In this document: one piece after another, positions 53,145 through 60,981 of the stretch
Position numbering within the stretch: the first letter of the stretch is position 1
How the letters are laid out: each line of letters starts with the position of its first letter
NCBI RefSeq assembly: GCF_016908355.1
Contig: NZ_JAFBDT010000011.1
Span: 1-64,000 of the forward strand
DNA from: Fusibacter tunisiensis
GTDB taxonomy: Bacteria; Bacillota; Clostridia; Peptostreptococcales; Acidaminobacteraceae
Length of the DNA: 64,000 bases
Direction of reading: 5' to 3'
Made by a program: the position numbers and the translations under genes
Notes under the pieces: generated by a model
Told to the model about the DNA's origin: nothing
Seen by the model: only the letters and a program-made list of their open reading frames with translations
The model's database searches: none

Positions 53145-53735
53145 TCACCTCTTTAAAATATGTTTCACAATCGCTTGAATATCTTCTGTTACAGCATCTG
53201 GCAAACGTTCTTTTTCCCAATGGTCAGTCCCTGCATATTTCAAGTGACTTTTAAGGGGCATCTTAAGATTTCGCATCAGTAGGCCAATTGTCGCTTCATT
53301 GCCTATAAATTGATTCTCGTAGGCATTTGCCCCACCAAAAGAAATTAAATAGCCACCCTTCAACGCTTGATTTATACATTTGGGATAAGGTGTCTTAAAG
53401 GCAAATTCACTCATGAATATCATTTGACACCGATCAACTAAAGTCTTCAGTCTGCTGCCAATACCATTGAAATACACTGGCGATACAACTACCATGTGAT
53501 TTATATCCTTTAACAGCTTATATATTTCATCCATATCATCTGTAAAAACACACTGGCCTTTATTTTTAGAGCAGTAGCCACAATCTATGCAATGGTCTAT
53601 TTTTAACCCATTAACATCTACAACCACTGTCCTTATGGCGTGTTCATTCAGGAGAGCCTCCAAATAAGCCACCGTTTTTCCACTGTATCCTGCTTGACGA
53701 TGACTCCCCATCACAATAAGTACGGTTTCTTCCAT
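53145..53735 (-). CDS. Flavodoxin-fold NAD(P)H-dependent FMN reductase-like protein
   Basis: A 196-residue flavodoxin-fold protein. GSHRQAGYSGKTVAYLEALL is the FMN phosphate loop, and VVSPVYFNGIGSRLKTLVDRC is the isoalloxazine-binding region. A C-x2-C-x2-C-x5-C-like cluster (HCIDCGYCSKNKGQC) after residue 49 is typical of the iron-sulfur flavoprotein/NADPH reductase group and may bind a [4Fe-4S] cluster. The ATG at 53735 is preceded by GGAG; a TTG at 53741 is an alternative. Confidence 0.83.
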   Translation of the reverse strand: MEETVLIVMGSHRQAGYSGKTVAYLEALLNEHAIRTVVVDVNGLKIDHCIDCGYCSKNKGQCVFTDDMDEIYKLLKDINHMVVVSPVYFNGIGSRLKTLVDRCQMIFMSEFAFKTPYPKCINQALKGGYLISFGGANAYENQFIGNEATIGLLMRNLKMPLKSHLKYAGTDHWEKERLPDAVTEDIQAIVKHILKR

Positions 53736-53737
53736 AA

Positions 53738-54520
53738 TCAATTCTCCATATCTACTTCTTGGGCAATACGTTCACAAATTTCTGGAGCCCCACAGATGAC
53801 ATTGTATTTTCCACCTGTTTCAACGCTATGAAATGAGCCGCCACTTTCCAGAACCATTAACATGCCAGCACCCAAATCCCATTTGCCTAGTCTCAACTCC
53901 CAATAGGCATCTAAAATTCCGCCAGCCACTAAACATAAATCGTAGGCTGCAGCACCTAACCTCCGGATTCCTTTTACTTTAGAAATCATACGTTGTACAT
54001 TTTCACTGTTGTTATTTCGCGCGGTTGCACGGTCATAGGGAAATCCTGTTCCCAGCACACATGTTGACAATGAAACAGCCTGTGAACACACCATAGGTTT
54101 GTCATTGTGAAAAGCGCCTTTGTTGCGCTCAGCTACAAAAAGTTCATCCACCATCGGCACATAAACGACTCCAAACTCTGGCGTTTCATCTTGCCATCTG
54201 GCTATGGATACTGCAAATATAGGATGGCCTACCGAAAAATTTGTAGTCCCATCCAAAGGGTCAATAATCCAAGTGTATTTGGCGCCATTTTTCATTTGAA
54301 GCCCTTGTTCTTCAGACAATATATGATCTTCTGGAAACCATTCTTTAAGCTTGTTTACAATCAATTGATCACAATACATATCCACTTCAGTTACAAGGTC
54401 TACTGATGAACTTTTGGTCATCACCTGTAACGACAAATTTCTAAATTTCGATTTTTGATAACTGCCAATTTCTTTTGCTAAGTCAATCACCTTTTTATAC
54501 TTTACATCTATTGAATTCAC
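53738..54520 (-). CDS. Inositol monophosphatase family protein
   Basis: A 260-residue FIG-superfamily phosphatase. The two metal motifs are WIIDPLDGTTNFSVGHP and WDLGAGMLMVLESGG, with the upstream Glu pair in ILSEEQG and an early DLVTEVD. Substrates of the family include inositol phosphates, PAP and fructose bisphosphate; this one is not assigned. Start is a GTG at 54520 with GAGGGG upstream; a longer reading would cross the divergent tpx promoter region. Confidence 0.9.
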   Translation of the reverse strand: MNSIDVKYKKVIDLAKEIGSYQKSKFRNLSLQVMTKSSSVDLVTEVDMYCDQLIVNKLKEWFPEDHILSEEQGLQMKNGAKYTWIIDPLDGTTNFSVGHPIFAVSIARWQDETPEFGVVYVPMVDELFVAERNKGAFHNDKPMVCSQAVSLSTCVLGTGFPYDRATARNNNSENVQRMISKVKGIRRLGAAAYDLCLVAGGILDAYWELRLGKWDLGAGMLMVLESGGSFHSVETGGKYNVICGAPEICERIAQEVDMEN

Positions 54521-54559
54521 TTTTTCCCCTCTCAAATGCGTTATAATTGATCTCCTTTT

Positions 54560-54588
54560 ATGATACACCGTTTTAACCTGGAAGTGAA
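54560..54588 (-). promoter_or_regulatory. Promoter of the inositol-phosphatase/reductase/nitrilase run
   Basis: On the minus strand TTCACT (54588-54583) and TATCAT (54565-54560) are separated by 17 bases, 40 bases before the GTG start. Confidence 0.55.
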
Positions 54589-54629
54589 GGGTATGAATAT
54601 CGTGAACTTTAAAAATGGAGGTAATTGAA

Positions 54630-55130
54630 ATGAATACACAGGTAACTTTTGGCGGATCGCCAGTGACGCTTGAAGGAAACACCATAAAAGTAGGTGATCA
54701 AGCGCCTAATTTCAAAGCTGTGAATAAGGACTTATCCCCTTTTGACTTTTCCAGTTTGGGCAAGAAAATTAAAATTATAAGTGTTGTGCCCTCAGTGGAC
54801 ACAAGAATTTGTGAATTTCAAACCATACGGTTTAACGAAGAAGCTACAAAACGCCCCGATGTTGTGGTGCTTACCATAAGTGTAGATCTACCTTTTGCAC
54901 AAAAAAGATTTTGCGTTGCCAATTCAATTGAAAACGCCATCGTGGTATCAGATTACAAAGATTTGGATTTTGGACAAAAATACGGTTTTATTATGAAAGA
55001 GCACCGATTGCTAGCACGTGGCATCCTCATCATTGATGCAGAAGATACTGTCCGCTACGTAGAATATGTCCCAGAAGTGGGCTCTCATCCGGATTATGAT
55101 GCAGCACTTCAATTTTTAGAAACCTTATAG
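54630..55130 (+). CDS. tpx: Thiol peroxidase Tpx
   Basis: A 166-residue atypical two-cysteine peroxiredoxin that detoxifies peroxides with thioredoxin. The peroxidatic cysteine is in PSVDTRICEFQT and the resolving cysteine in QKRFCVANSI, matching Tpx spacing. The N-terminal VTFGGSPVTLEGN is a Tpx signature. The ATG at 54630 follows ATGGAGGT. It is a single gene divergent from the inositol phosphatase-like gene. Confidence 0.95.
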   Translation: MNTQVTFGGSPVTLEGNTIKVGDQAPNFKAVNKDLSPFDFSSLGKKIKIISVVPSVDTRICEFQTIRFNEEATKRPDVVVLTISVDLPFAQKRFCVANSIENAIVVSDYKDLDFGQKYGFIMKEHRLLARGILIIDAEDTVRYVEYVPEVGSHPDYDAALQFLETL

Positions 55131-55137
55131 GCAAAAA

Positions 55138-55184
55138 AACTTCCAACCCAGTCTAAACCAGTAGACGAAGTTGGAAGTTTTTTT
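55138..55184 (+). terminator. Intrinsic terminator of tpx
   Basis: AACTTCCAAC / GTTGGAAGTT 10-bp stem with an inner GTCTA / TAGAC pair and seven T. Confidence 0.9.
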
Positions 55185-55776
55185 ATGGGCGAAACAAGAA
55201 CAGTGGTACCAAAACTGGGACAATCATAGTCAATATAAGACCCGTTGAAAACGACAAAATCGCAGTTTCAGCATTTGTATTTTTAGATACAATTGGAAGC
55301 GTGGTATCCATAGCCGTTGCGCCAGATGGTGCAATCGCCTCTACAAACCCTATATATTTAGCCACAAGTGGAATTGCTGCAATGGCAATAATTTCACGAA
55401 TTACATTGGTTAAAAAAGCCAGCACGGACAGTTCGGATGAATAAGGGGCGATAATAATAGATGAAAGTGTGTACCATCCAAGGCCTGCCCCTATAGCGCC
55501 TGACTCATTCACCGGATCTGAAAGCAAAAATCCAGCCAAAATAGCGCCAATCAAACTCCCAGCAACAACGCCTAAAGGGACAATAAAAAACATGGCCCCT
55601 GATTTTTTTATATCTTTTAAAACATTTTTATTTTTTCCGATATCCATACCAACAAAAAAGAGCAATAAACTTAAACCTATGGACAGCATATGGTCTGTAA
55701 CACCATAATAAGATTCAGGCACAAAAAGTCCCACCACTGTTCCAATAATCACTGCAAGTATTATTTTTAATGTCAT
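55183..55776 (-). CDS. lysO: LysO-type lysine exporter, C-terminal half as separate gene
   Basis: A 197-residue membrane protein matching the C-terminal part of LysO (YbjE, DUF340). About six hydrophobic segments; the conserved block GAIGAGLGWYTLSSIII is present near residues 90-106, and ATAMDTTLPIV near 165. In E. coli LysO is one about 299-residue protein, but here the N-terminal part is a separate gene whose stop overlaps this ATG (ATGA). Lysine export is inferred from the family. The start at 55776 has GAGGTGGG upstream. Confidence 0.85.
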   Translation of the reverse strand: MTLKIILAVIIGTVVGLFVPESYYGVTDHMLSIGLSLLLFFVGMDIGKNKNVLKDIKKSGAMFFIVPLGVVAGSLIGAILAGFLLSDPVNESGAIGAGLGWYTLSSIIIAPYSSELSVLAFLTNVIREIIAIAAIPLVAKYIGFVEAIAPSGATAMDTTLPIVSKNTNAETAILSFSTGLILTMIVPVLVPLFLFRP

Positions 55777-56069
55777 GCTTTTTTCCCACCTCTCATTCGC
55801 ATCCATCCCTTTCTAAACATGTAAACAAAGATGATACTGCCTGCAACTGTAAAAACAGCGTATAAAGTTGCATGCATCCCTATTTCAGCAAATGCACCTA
55901 TAACCGCATCATCCATTCCAATCCTTAGTCCCATTGTAAACAAAAGTGCAAACAAACAAATCATTTGGACCACATCCAAACGGTGGTAAAGTTTTTTGGG
56001 GACAAGACCTTTATAACTTAAAAAGCCACCTGCCAGCAGCAGAATCAAATACAACAAAATACTGCTCAT
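55773..56069 (-). CDS. lysO: LysO-type lysine exporter, N-terminal half as separate gene
   Basis: A 98-residue protein with three hydrophobic segments (about 1-20, 35-53 and 62-85), matching the N-terminal domain of LysO; FTMGLRIGMDD corresponds to the conserved TMGLRIGxxxxV block. It is coupled by an ATGA overlap to the gene for the second half. The two products presumably assemble into one exporter. The ATG is preceded by AAAGGAG. Confidence 0.82.
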   Translation of the reverse strand: MSSILLYLILLLAGGFLSYKGLVPKKLYHRLDVVQMICLFALLFTMGLRIGMDDAVIGAFAEIGMHATLYAVFTVAGSIIFVYMFRKGWMRMRGGKKA

Positions 56070-56082
56070 CTTTTAGTCTCCT

Positions 56083-56793
56083 TTATTTTGATGGTCGTGT
56101 TATTGGCAATCGTTTAATATAATTAAAAGTTCCTTTTTCCGCATTAAACAAAACTTGAACCGGTATAATCTCCACACCAGAGTCAAGCGCTTCATAAAAT
56201 GTTCGGGAAAATTCAGGGTCCGTTTCCCAGTTAGGCTCAAATACATCTGCTTCACTTAAAACTATTATAAGCGCAGCAGCGCGTTCACCAGATGCTTTAA
56301 TGGCCATCAAGCTTCTTAAATGCCGAGTTCCACGCACAGTGGGTGCATCCGGAAACTTTGCTACCCCCGCTACAGAGAGTGAACAGCCCTTAACTTCTAC
56401 CCAAATTGGCCTACCCGCTTCACCTATTAGTTTATAATCCAATCGAGAGTCTCCGTTTGTCACTTCAGCCCGTAGAGATTGAATTTTTCCAAATGGGCTA
56501 ATTTCCGGATTTTGAATTAAAGCTTCTGAGATATACCGATGATACCCCGAGTGTACCAACACATATTCAGTACCCTTTCGAGCCGCAACCATATCCCATT
56601 CTGTTTTCCGTTTAGGTCCCGCTGCGTATCTGATTAGGCAGACATTACCTTTGTATAAAAGTTCTTTTAGCCGGCCAGGGTCGTGTACATGAACCAGTTC
56701 TTCACACCCATCCACGGATACTTTTGCCAAATATCGATTTGGTCTTTCAACAAATAAACCTTTTTTTAAATCAGCCACTTGATAAAGTATCAT
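56083..56793 (-). CDS. sfsA: SfsA nuclease-like protein
   Basis: A 236-residue SfsA family protein (sugar fermentation stimulation protein A), now linked to nucleic acid binding and nuclease folds. The N-terminal OB-like part has RPNRYLAKVSVDG and HVHDPGRLKELL, and the C-terminal nuclease-like core has DSRLDYKLIG, WVEVKGCSLS and FPDAPTVRGTRHLRSLM. ATG 56793 has GGAGGTCAAG upstream. It overlaps the end of the photolyase gene by 23 bases. Confidence 0.92.
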   Translation of the reverse strand: MILYQVADLKKGLFVERPNRYLAKVSVDGCEELVHVHDPGRLKELLYKGNVCLIRYAAGPKRKTEWDMVAARKGTEYVLVHSGYHRYISEALIQNPEISPFGKIQSLRAEVTNGDSRLDYKLIGEAGRPIWVEVKGCSLSVAGVAKFPDAPTVRGTRHLRSLMAIKASGERAAALIIVLSEADVFEPNWETDPEFSRTFYEALDSGVEIIPVQVLFNAEKGTFNYIKRLPITRPSK

Positions 56794-58156
56794 CTTGACC
56801 TCCTAGTGCTTCTACCCTTTTAATATAACTTTCCATATCGTATTTGCGTTTCAAACCTTTATCGTTCATGTAACGAATTTTACCAAAAATAGGTCTTTCA
56901 GAAAAAGGTCTGTCATGCTTACCAAAGCACCAAGCAATTCCTGCATACCCATTTGGATCACGGCCATCCAACAGATATTTGTCATTGAGATAAATCATGA
57001 GGTCAAATGCGGCTTCATAAGACGGGGTCCACTCAATGATTTTTTTCCCCCAATACATCCGCATGGTATTGTGCATAAAGCCAGATTTGACCATTTCTTT
57101 TTGGGCAGCATTCCAATAAGGGTCATGGGTCTGCGCCGACTCAATCTCTGAAGGCGAATAGACATAAGGTCTCACATCTTTTCCGTGTGACTTCAATTGC
57201 TGAATCGCCCAGTCCGGTAGAACTTGAAATAAATCTTTTTTATAGTTTGGATTGTATCTAACATAATTATAAGCCAGTTCCCGTCTAACAAAAAGTTGTT
57301 CTACAAAAGCACCTGAAGGCACATTGGCTTTCCTAACCGCTTCTAAAATTGTAATAGGCGAAATCATACCAAAGTGCAAATAGGCACTAAGTTTTGAGGT
57401 TGCATCTAATCCTGGATTATTGGACGCCTCGCCATAGGATGTTAAGTGCGTTTCAACAAATGCCTTTAAAAGTATATTTGCCTGGTCCTCTCCCCCAATA
57501 ACAGTGACAGGGCCATTGAGAATTTCCAAATGCCCATAATGGGTTTTTAAAATCTCATTTACAGCCCAATCCTCACGAAAAATTTCATGATGCGTGTTAG
57601 GGATTGGACGCGCAACTGGAGTTGTTTGAAAAGGAATTGCAAAGGCATCCAACTTACGATTGAGGGCATTTCGTATGGCATAGGCTGCATAAGCTTCTTT
57701 AAGATAGGCGTGCTTTACAGGTACAATCACATTGGTTTCAATATAGTAAGCATCGCACGTCACATGGCCAACCACTTCTTTTTTAAGATGCCCAAGTTCC
57801 GCACCCATCACATCATCCATAACCAAAGCGCAGGCATCTTCCGTCACTGTGGCCACAACATCTGTAGCCTCTCCATAAGCAACATGAAAAAGAGCACCCA
57901 GTCCCTGTAACTGTGACTTCAAATAGGACAATCCTTCTATCATAAACCTATAATGTCTTGTGTTGGCGCTTGGATAAGCAGGCATTAAAACCATTGCCAC
58001 AATTAAACCGACCTGCTTCTGATTGGCAAGTTCAATGGCAAATGCCAAGGCATGGTTGTTTTCAACACGTTGAGCTGCCTGCATCCAATATACCACATGC
58101 GTCCCGGAATTTCGCGTCCCGGTTTTCATTTTATGAATCCGTTCAGGCTGAATCAT
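56771..58156 (-). CDS. phr: Class II CPD photolyase
   Basis: A 461-residue flavoprotein that splits UV-induced cyclobutane pyrimidine dimers with light. The N-terminal VVYWMQAAQRVENNHALAFA and the C-terminal LLDGRDPNGYAGIAWCFGK and PIFGKIRYMN blocks are diagnostic for class II, the type also found in animals, plants and some anaerobes. The ATG follows GAGGGGG. It is co-transcribed with sfsA. A light-driven repair enzyme suggests the organism meets sunlight. Confidence 0.93.
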   Translation of the reverse strand: MIQPERIHKMKTGTRNSGTHVVYWMQAAQRVENNHALAFAIELANQKQVGLIVAMVLMPAYPSANTRHYRFMIEGLSYLKSQLQGLGALFHVAYGEATDVVATVTEDACALVMDDVMGAELGHLKKEVVGHVTCDAYYIETNVIVPVKHAYLKEAYAAYAIRNALNRKLDAFAIPFQTTPVARPIPNTHHEIFREDWAVNEILKTHYGHLEILNGPVTVIGGEDQANILLKAFVETHLTSYGEASNNPGLDATSKLSAYLHFGMISPITILEAVRKANVPSGAFVEQLFVRRELAYNYVRYNPNYKKDLFQVLPDWAIQQLKSHGKDVRPYVYSPSEIESAQTHDPYWNAAQKEMVKSGFMHNTMRMYWGKKIIEWTPSYEAAFDLMIYLNDKYLLDGRDPNGYAGIAWCFGKHDRPFSERPIFGKIRYMNDKGLKRKYDMESYIKRVEALGGQDDTLSSG

Positions 58157-58197
58157 ATTGACCCCCTCATTTATACTTCACATTCTAACACAAACAA

Positions 58198-58226
58198 TTG
58201 TTTTAATCGATGCTTTATAATATAAT
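58198..58226 (+). promoter_or_regulatory. Strong promoter of the rRNA methyltransferase gene
   Basis: TTGTTT (58198-58203), 17-base spacer and perfect TATAAT (58221-58226). Confidence 0.72.
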
Positions 58227-58270
58227 TAACCATATTCCTAAAACTAGGATTAAGCTTGAAAGGAGCACTT

Positions 58271-59476
58271 ATGCAAACATTGATTATACACGCAAAATAT
58301 GCAGACAAATACAAGCAGGGCTATCCCTTGCTTTTCAAAGAAGCGATAATGGGCAATCATGTTCTAGATTCTGAAGCAATACCAGAGGGAACACTTCTAA
58401 AACTTGTGGATGAACACCGTAAGTTTCTAGGCACTGCCTACTATGGCATCCAGAACAAAGGCATTGGCTGGGTCTTAACTAAAACTGAAAAAACGCCAAT
58501 TAATTTAACATTTTTTAAACGTAAAATTTACCAGGCGCTTGAAAAACGTCTTAGACTCTTTAACAATCCCAAAACAAATGCTTTTAGGGTCTTCAACGGT
58601 GAAGGCGATGGTATTGGAGGCTTACAAATTGATTTCTATAATGGCACTTATTTAATTTCCTATTACAGCAAAGGGATTTATGCCTTTAATGCTCAAATTG
58701 TAGAAGCTTTAAAAACCAGCGTGGAGTACGATGCTATATACGAAAAAACGCGCTATGAAGAGGATCAACACATGGACTCTGAATCACTGCTTGTCGCTGG
58801 AAGTCCAACAATTGACCCCCTGATTGTACGTGAAAATGGTGTGAACCTCAACGCCTATTTGACCGAAGGTGGTATGACCGGTTTCTTTATTGACCAACGC
58901 GAAGTCAGAAAGTCACTTAGGGACAAGTATGCAAAAGGCAAGACTGTCCTCAACACATTTTCTTATACAGGTGCTTTTTCAGTTTTCGCTGCTTTAGGTG
59001 GGGCAAAGCAAACCACCAGTGTTGATCTTGCCACTCGAAGCTATGAAAAAACGAAACGCAACTTTGAAGCCAATGGTATCGATACAGACAAACATGAAAT
59101 CTTAGTAGAAGATGTTTTTCTTTATTTTAAAAAAGCCATCAAGGCACACAAAAAATTCGATGTGGTTATTTTAGATCCCCCAAGCTTTGCAAAATCTAAA
59201 GAATTTACATTCAGCGCATCAAAGGACTACCCAGAACTCTTGAAAAATGCCATTGAGCTCACGCCAAATAAAGGCATTATTATTGCTTCAAATAATACGT
59301 CCACAATTGACCTTAAAAAATTCAAGCAGATTATAGGGCGGGGATTCAATCTCGCAGATGCAAGGTTTGAAATTTTGGAACTCCACCAACTGCCTCAAGA
59401 TTTTAGAACCAACCGACATTATGAATACAGCAATTATTTAAAAGTTGCCATCATCAAGGTTGAAAAGAAAGGATAA
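58271..59476 (+). CDS. RlmI-like class I rRNA cytosine methyltransferase
   Basis: A 401-residue protein. Residues 1-75 resemble the PUA domain, followed by an alpha/beta region (FRVFNGEGDGIGGLQIDFY) and a Rossmann methyltransferase with VLNTFSYTGAFSVFAALGGAKQ (AdoMet binding) and DVVILDPPSFAKSKE (motif IV). This is the layout of RlmI (23S m5C1962), although the Cys nucleophile typical of m5C enzymes is not obvious, so the exact target base is uncertain. ATG 58271 follows AAAGGAG. Four bases before the next gene. Confidence 0.87.
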   Translation: MQTLIIHAKYADKYKQGYPLLFKEAIMGNHVLDSEAIPEGTLLKLVDEHRKFLGTAYYGIQNKGIGWVLTKTEKTPINLTFFKRKIYQALEKRLRLFNNPKTNAFRVFNGEGDGIGGLQIDFYNGTYLISYYSKGIYAFNAQIVEALKTSVEYDAIYEKTRYEEDQHMDSESLLVAGSPTIDPLIVRENGVNLNAYLTEGGMTGFFIDQREVRKSLRDKYAKGKTVLNTFSYTGAFSVFAALGGAKQTTSVDLATRSYEKTKRNFEANGIDTDKHEILVEDVFLYFKKAIKAHKKFDVVILDPPSFAKSKEFTFSASKDYPELLKNAIELTPNKGIIIASNNTSTIDLKKFKQIIGRGFNLADARFEILELHQLPQDFRTNRHYEYSNYLKVAIIKVEKKG

Positions 59477-59479
59477 CCC

Positions 59480-60922
59480 ATGAAAAGAATCGCGCCTATC
59501 CTCCTAATTATAGTGCTATTGACATCCGGTTGCAGACCGCTTTATAAGACTGCACCACATCCTGAAGTCAATAATGAAGAAGGGCAAAATTCTATTTACA
59601 AGCCTGAATCCATTGGTATTCAGACACATGTGGACTCTGGAGACAACTATACAATTACCGCACACTACCCAGCCTTGGGCCATGCTGAAGTGGATACCAT
59701 GCTTTACAATTTCATAACCAATCGTGAAATGCTCTTTAATCAGGAGATTTCAGAGCTCAACACTAAAAATCATCATTTTAATCTACATTTGGAATATGAA
59801 TACGCTTATAAGACGGATGCCCATGTCTCTATTTTATTTAAAGAATCCAAAGATCTTGGCGACGCACAAATTGCCACAACACTTTTCTCATATAATTTTG
59901 ATCTGACAACCGATACACTTCTGTCTTTAGAAGATTTCTTTACGGGAACGTCTGCCCATTTGGTCATTTTATCAGACATCACATACAATATGTTGGTAAG
60001 TGATGAAGTTTTACCAAACTCTGTGGATATCAACTGGGTTAAAGGTGGGTTATCCCCACAAGAAAAGAATTTTACCACATTTACCTTTGACTCAGAAAAA
60101 ATCACGCTTTATTTCAACAAATATCAATTAGGGCCCGCTTTTTTAGGGGCTCCAGTTGTCACAATTCCCTATGAGACACTTAGTGCGTATGTCTCTTTAG
60201 AAGAAAACTTAAAACGCCAACTGGAACAAAACGAAAATCAAATTGAACCTGTTCCATCAGGCGTTATTGAAATACCAAGTGTCGGCAGTTCAGAAACAGA
60301 CACGGACCCAAAAAACTCAAAAAAAATAGCCCTAACTTTTGATTTAGGACCACACCCCATCTACACACCCATTATCTTGGATACCCTAAAGGCTGCTGAT
60401 GCAAAGGCCACATTTTTCCTGCTTGGAAACCGGGTATCAGATTATGAAGCGATTGCAAAACGCATTCACGATGAGGGACATACCATTGGCAATATGACTT
60501 ATTCACACCCTCTATTAAACAGACTTTCAAAAAATGACATTCTAAATCAAGTCAATCGGGCACAAAATTACATTGCAAGGTACTCTGGTGCAGTGCCAAA
60601 ACTTATAAGACCACCTTTTGGTGCACTTGGGGATGACTTTTTAGAGGTTGTGAACATGCCCGTTATTTTATGGTCAATAGACGCACAAGATTTGCTTTAC
60701 AATGATTCAGAATTTTTAGTCTCCTATATTATGGACCATGCTTTTGACGGTGCCATTGTAAGGCTGCATGATAATTCGTCCAGTACAACTCAGGCCATTG
60801 CGCCCTTAATCGAAGACTTAAGGCAAGCAGGCTACGAACTGGTCACAGTCGATAAACTTCTCCACTTAAATCTCAATCAAAATAACTGGCAAATCAAAAC
60901 CTATTACCAAGCCATTCAATAA
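59480..60922 (+). CDS. PdaC-like polysaccharide-deacetylase lipoprotein with degenerate metal site
   Basis: A 480-residue lipoprotein; the signal ends in LLTSGC with lipid attachment at Cys18. Residues about 45-240 resemble the DUF4163/DUF3298 pair, and residues 281-470 are a NodB/polysaccharide-deacetylase domain. This layout matches Bacillus PdaC. The canonical TFDDGP reads TFDLGP (Asp at 289 replaced by Leu) and the H-x3-H of HTYSH reads MTYSH (Met339, His343), so two of three metal ligands are lost. RPPFG (377-381) and LHD (429-431) are kept. It may bind wall glycan without deacetylating it. Coupled to the methyltransferase gene. Confidence 0.85.
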   Translation: MKRIAPILLIIVLLTSGCRPLYKTAPHPEVNNEEGQNSIYKPESIGIQTHVDSGDNYTITAHYPALGHAEVDTMLYNFITNREMLFNQEISELNTKNHHFNLHLEYEYAYKTDAHVSILFKESKDLGDAQIATTLFSYNFDLTTDTLLSLEDFFTGTSAHLVILSDITYNMLVSDEVLPNSVDINWVKGGLSPQEKNFTTFTFDSEKITLYFNKYQLGPAFLGAPVVTIPYETLSAYVSLEENLKRQLEQNENQIEPVPSGVIEIPSVGSSETDTDPKNSKKIALTFDLGPHPIYTPIILDTLKAADAKATFFLLGNRVSDYEAIAKRIHDEGHTIGNMTYSHPLLNRLSKNDILNQVNRAQNYIARYSGAVPKLIRPPFGALGDDFLEVVNMPVILWSIDAQDLLYNDSEFLVSYIMDHAFDGAIVRLHDNSSSTTQAIAPLIEDLRQAGYELVTVDKLLHLNLNQNNWQIKTYYQAIQ

Positions 60923-60975
60923 AAAGAGCTGTTGCCCACTTAACATTTTAAAATGTTAGGCGAACAACAGCTCTT
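60919..60975 (-). terminator. Terminator of the DEAD-box helicase gene
   Basis: AAGAGCTGTTG / CAACAGCTCTT 11-bp stem (60924-60934 with 60965-60975), with inner TAACATTTTAAAATGTTA. The minus strand ends in TTTTTATT; on the plus strand the T-run is poor. Confidence 0.82.
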
Positions 60976-60981
60976 ATACAG

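Noticed and set aside
54521-54685. N-terminal extension of the inositol-phosphatase-like protein
   Set aside because: It would cross the divergent tpx start region and a good promoter; the GTG at 54520 has its own ribosome binding site.
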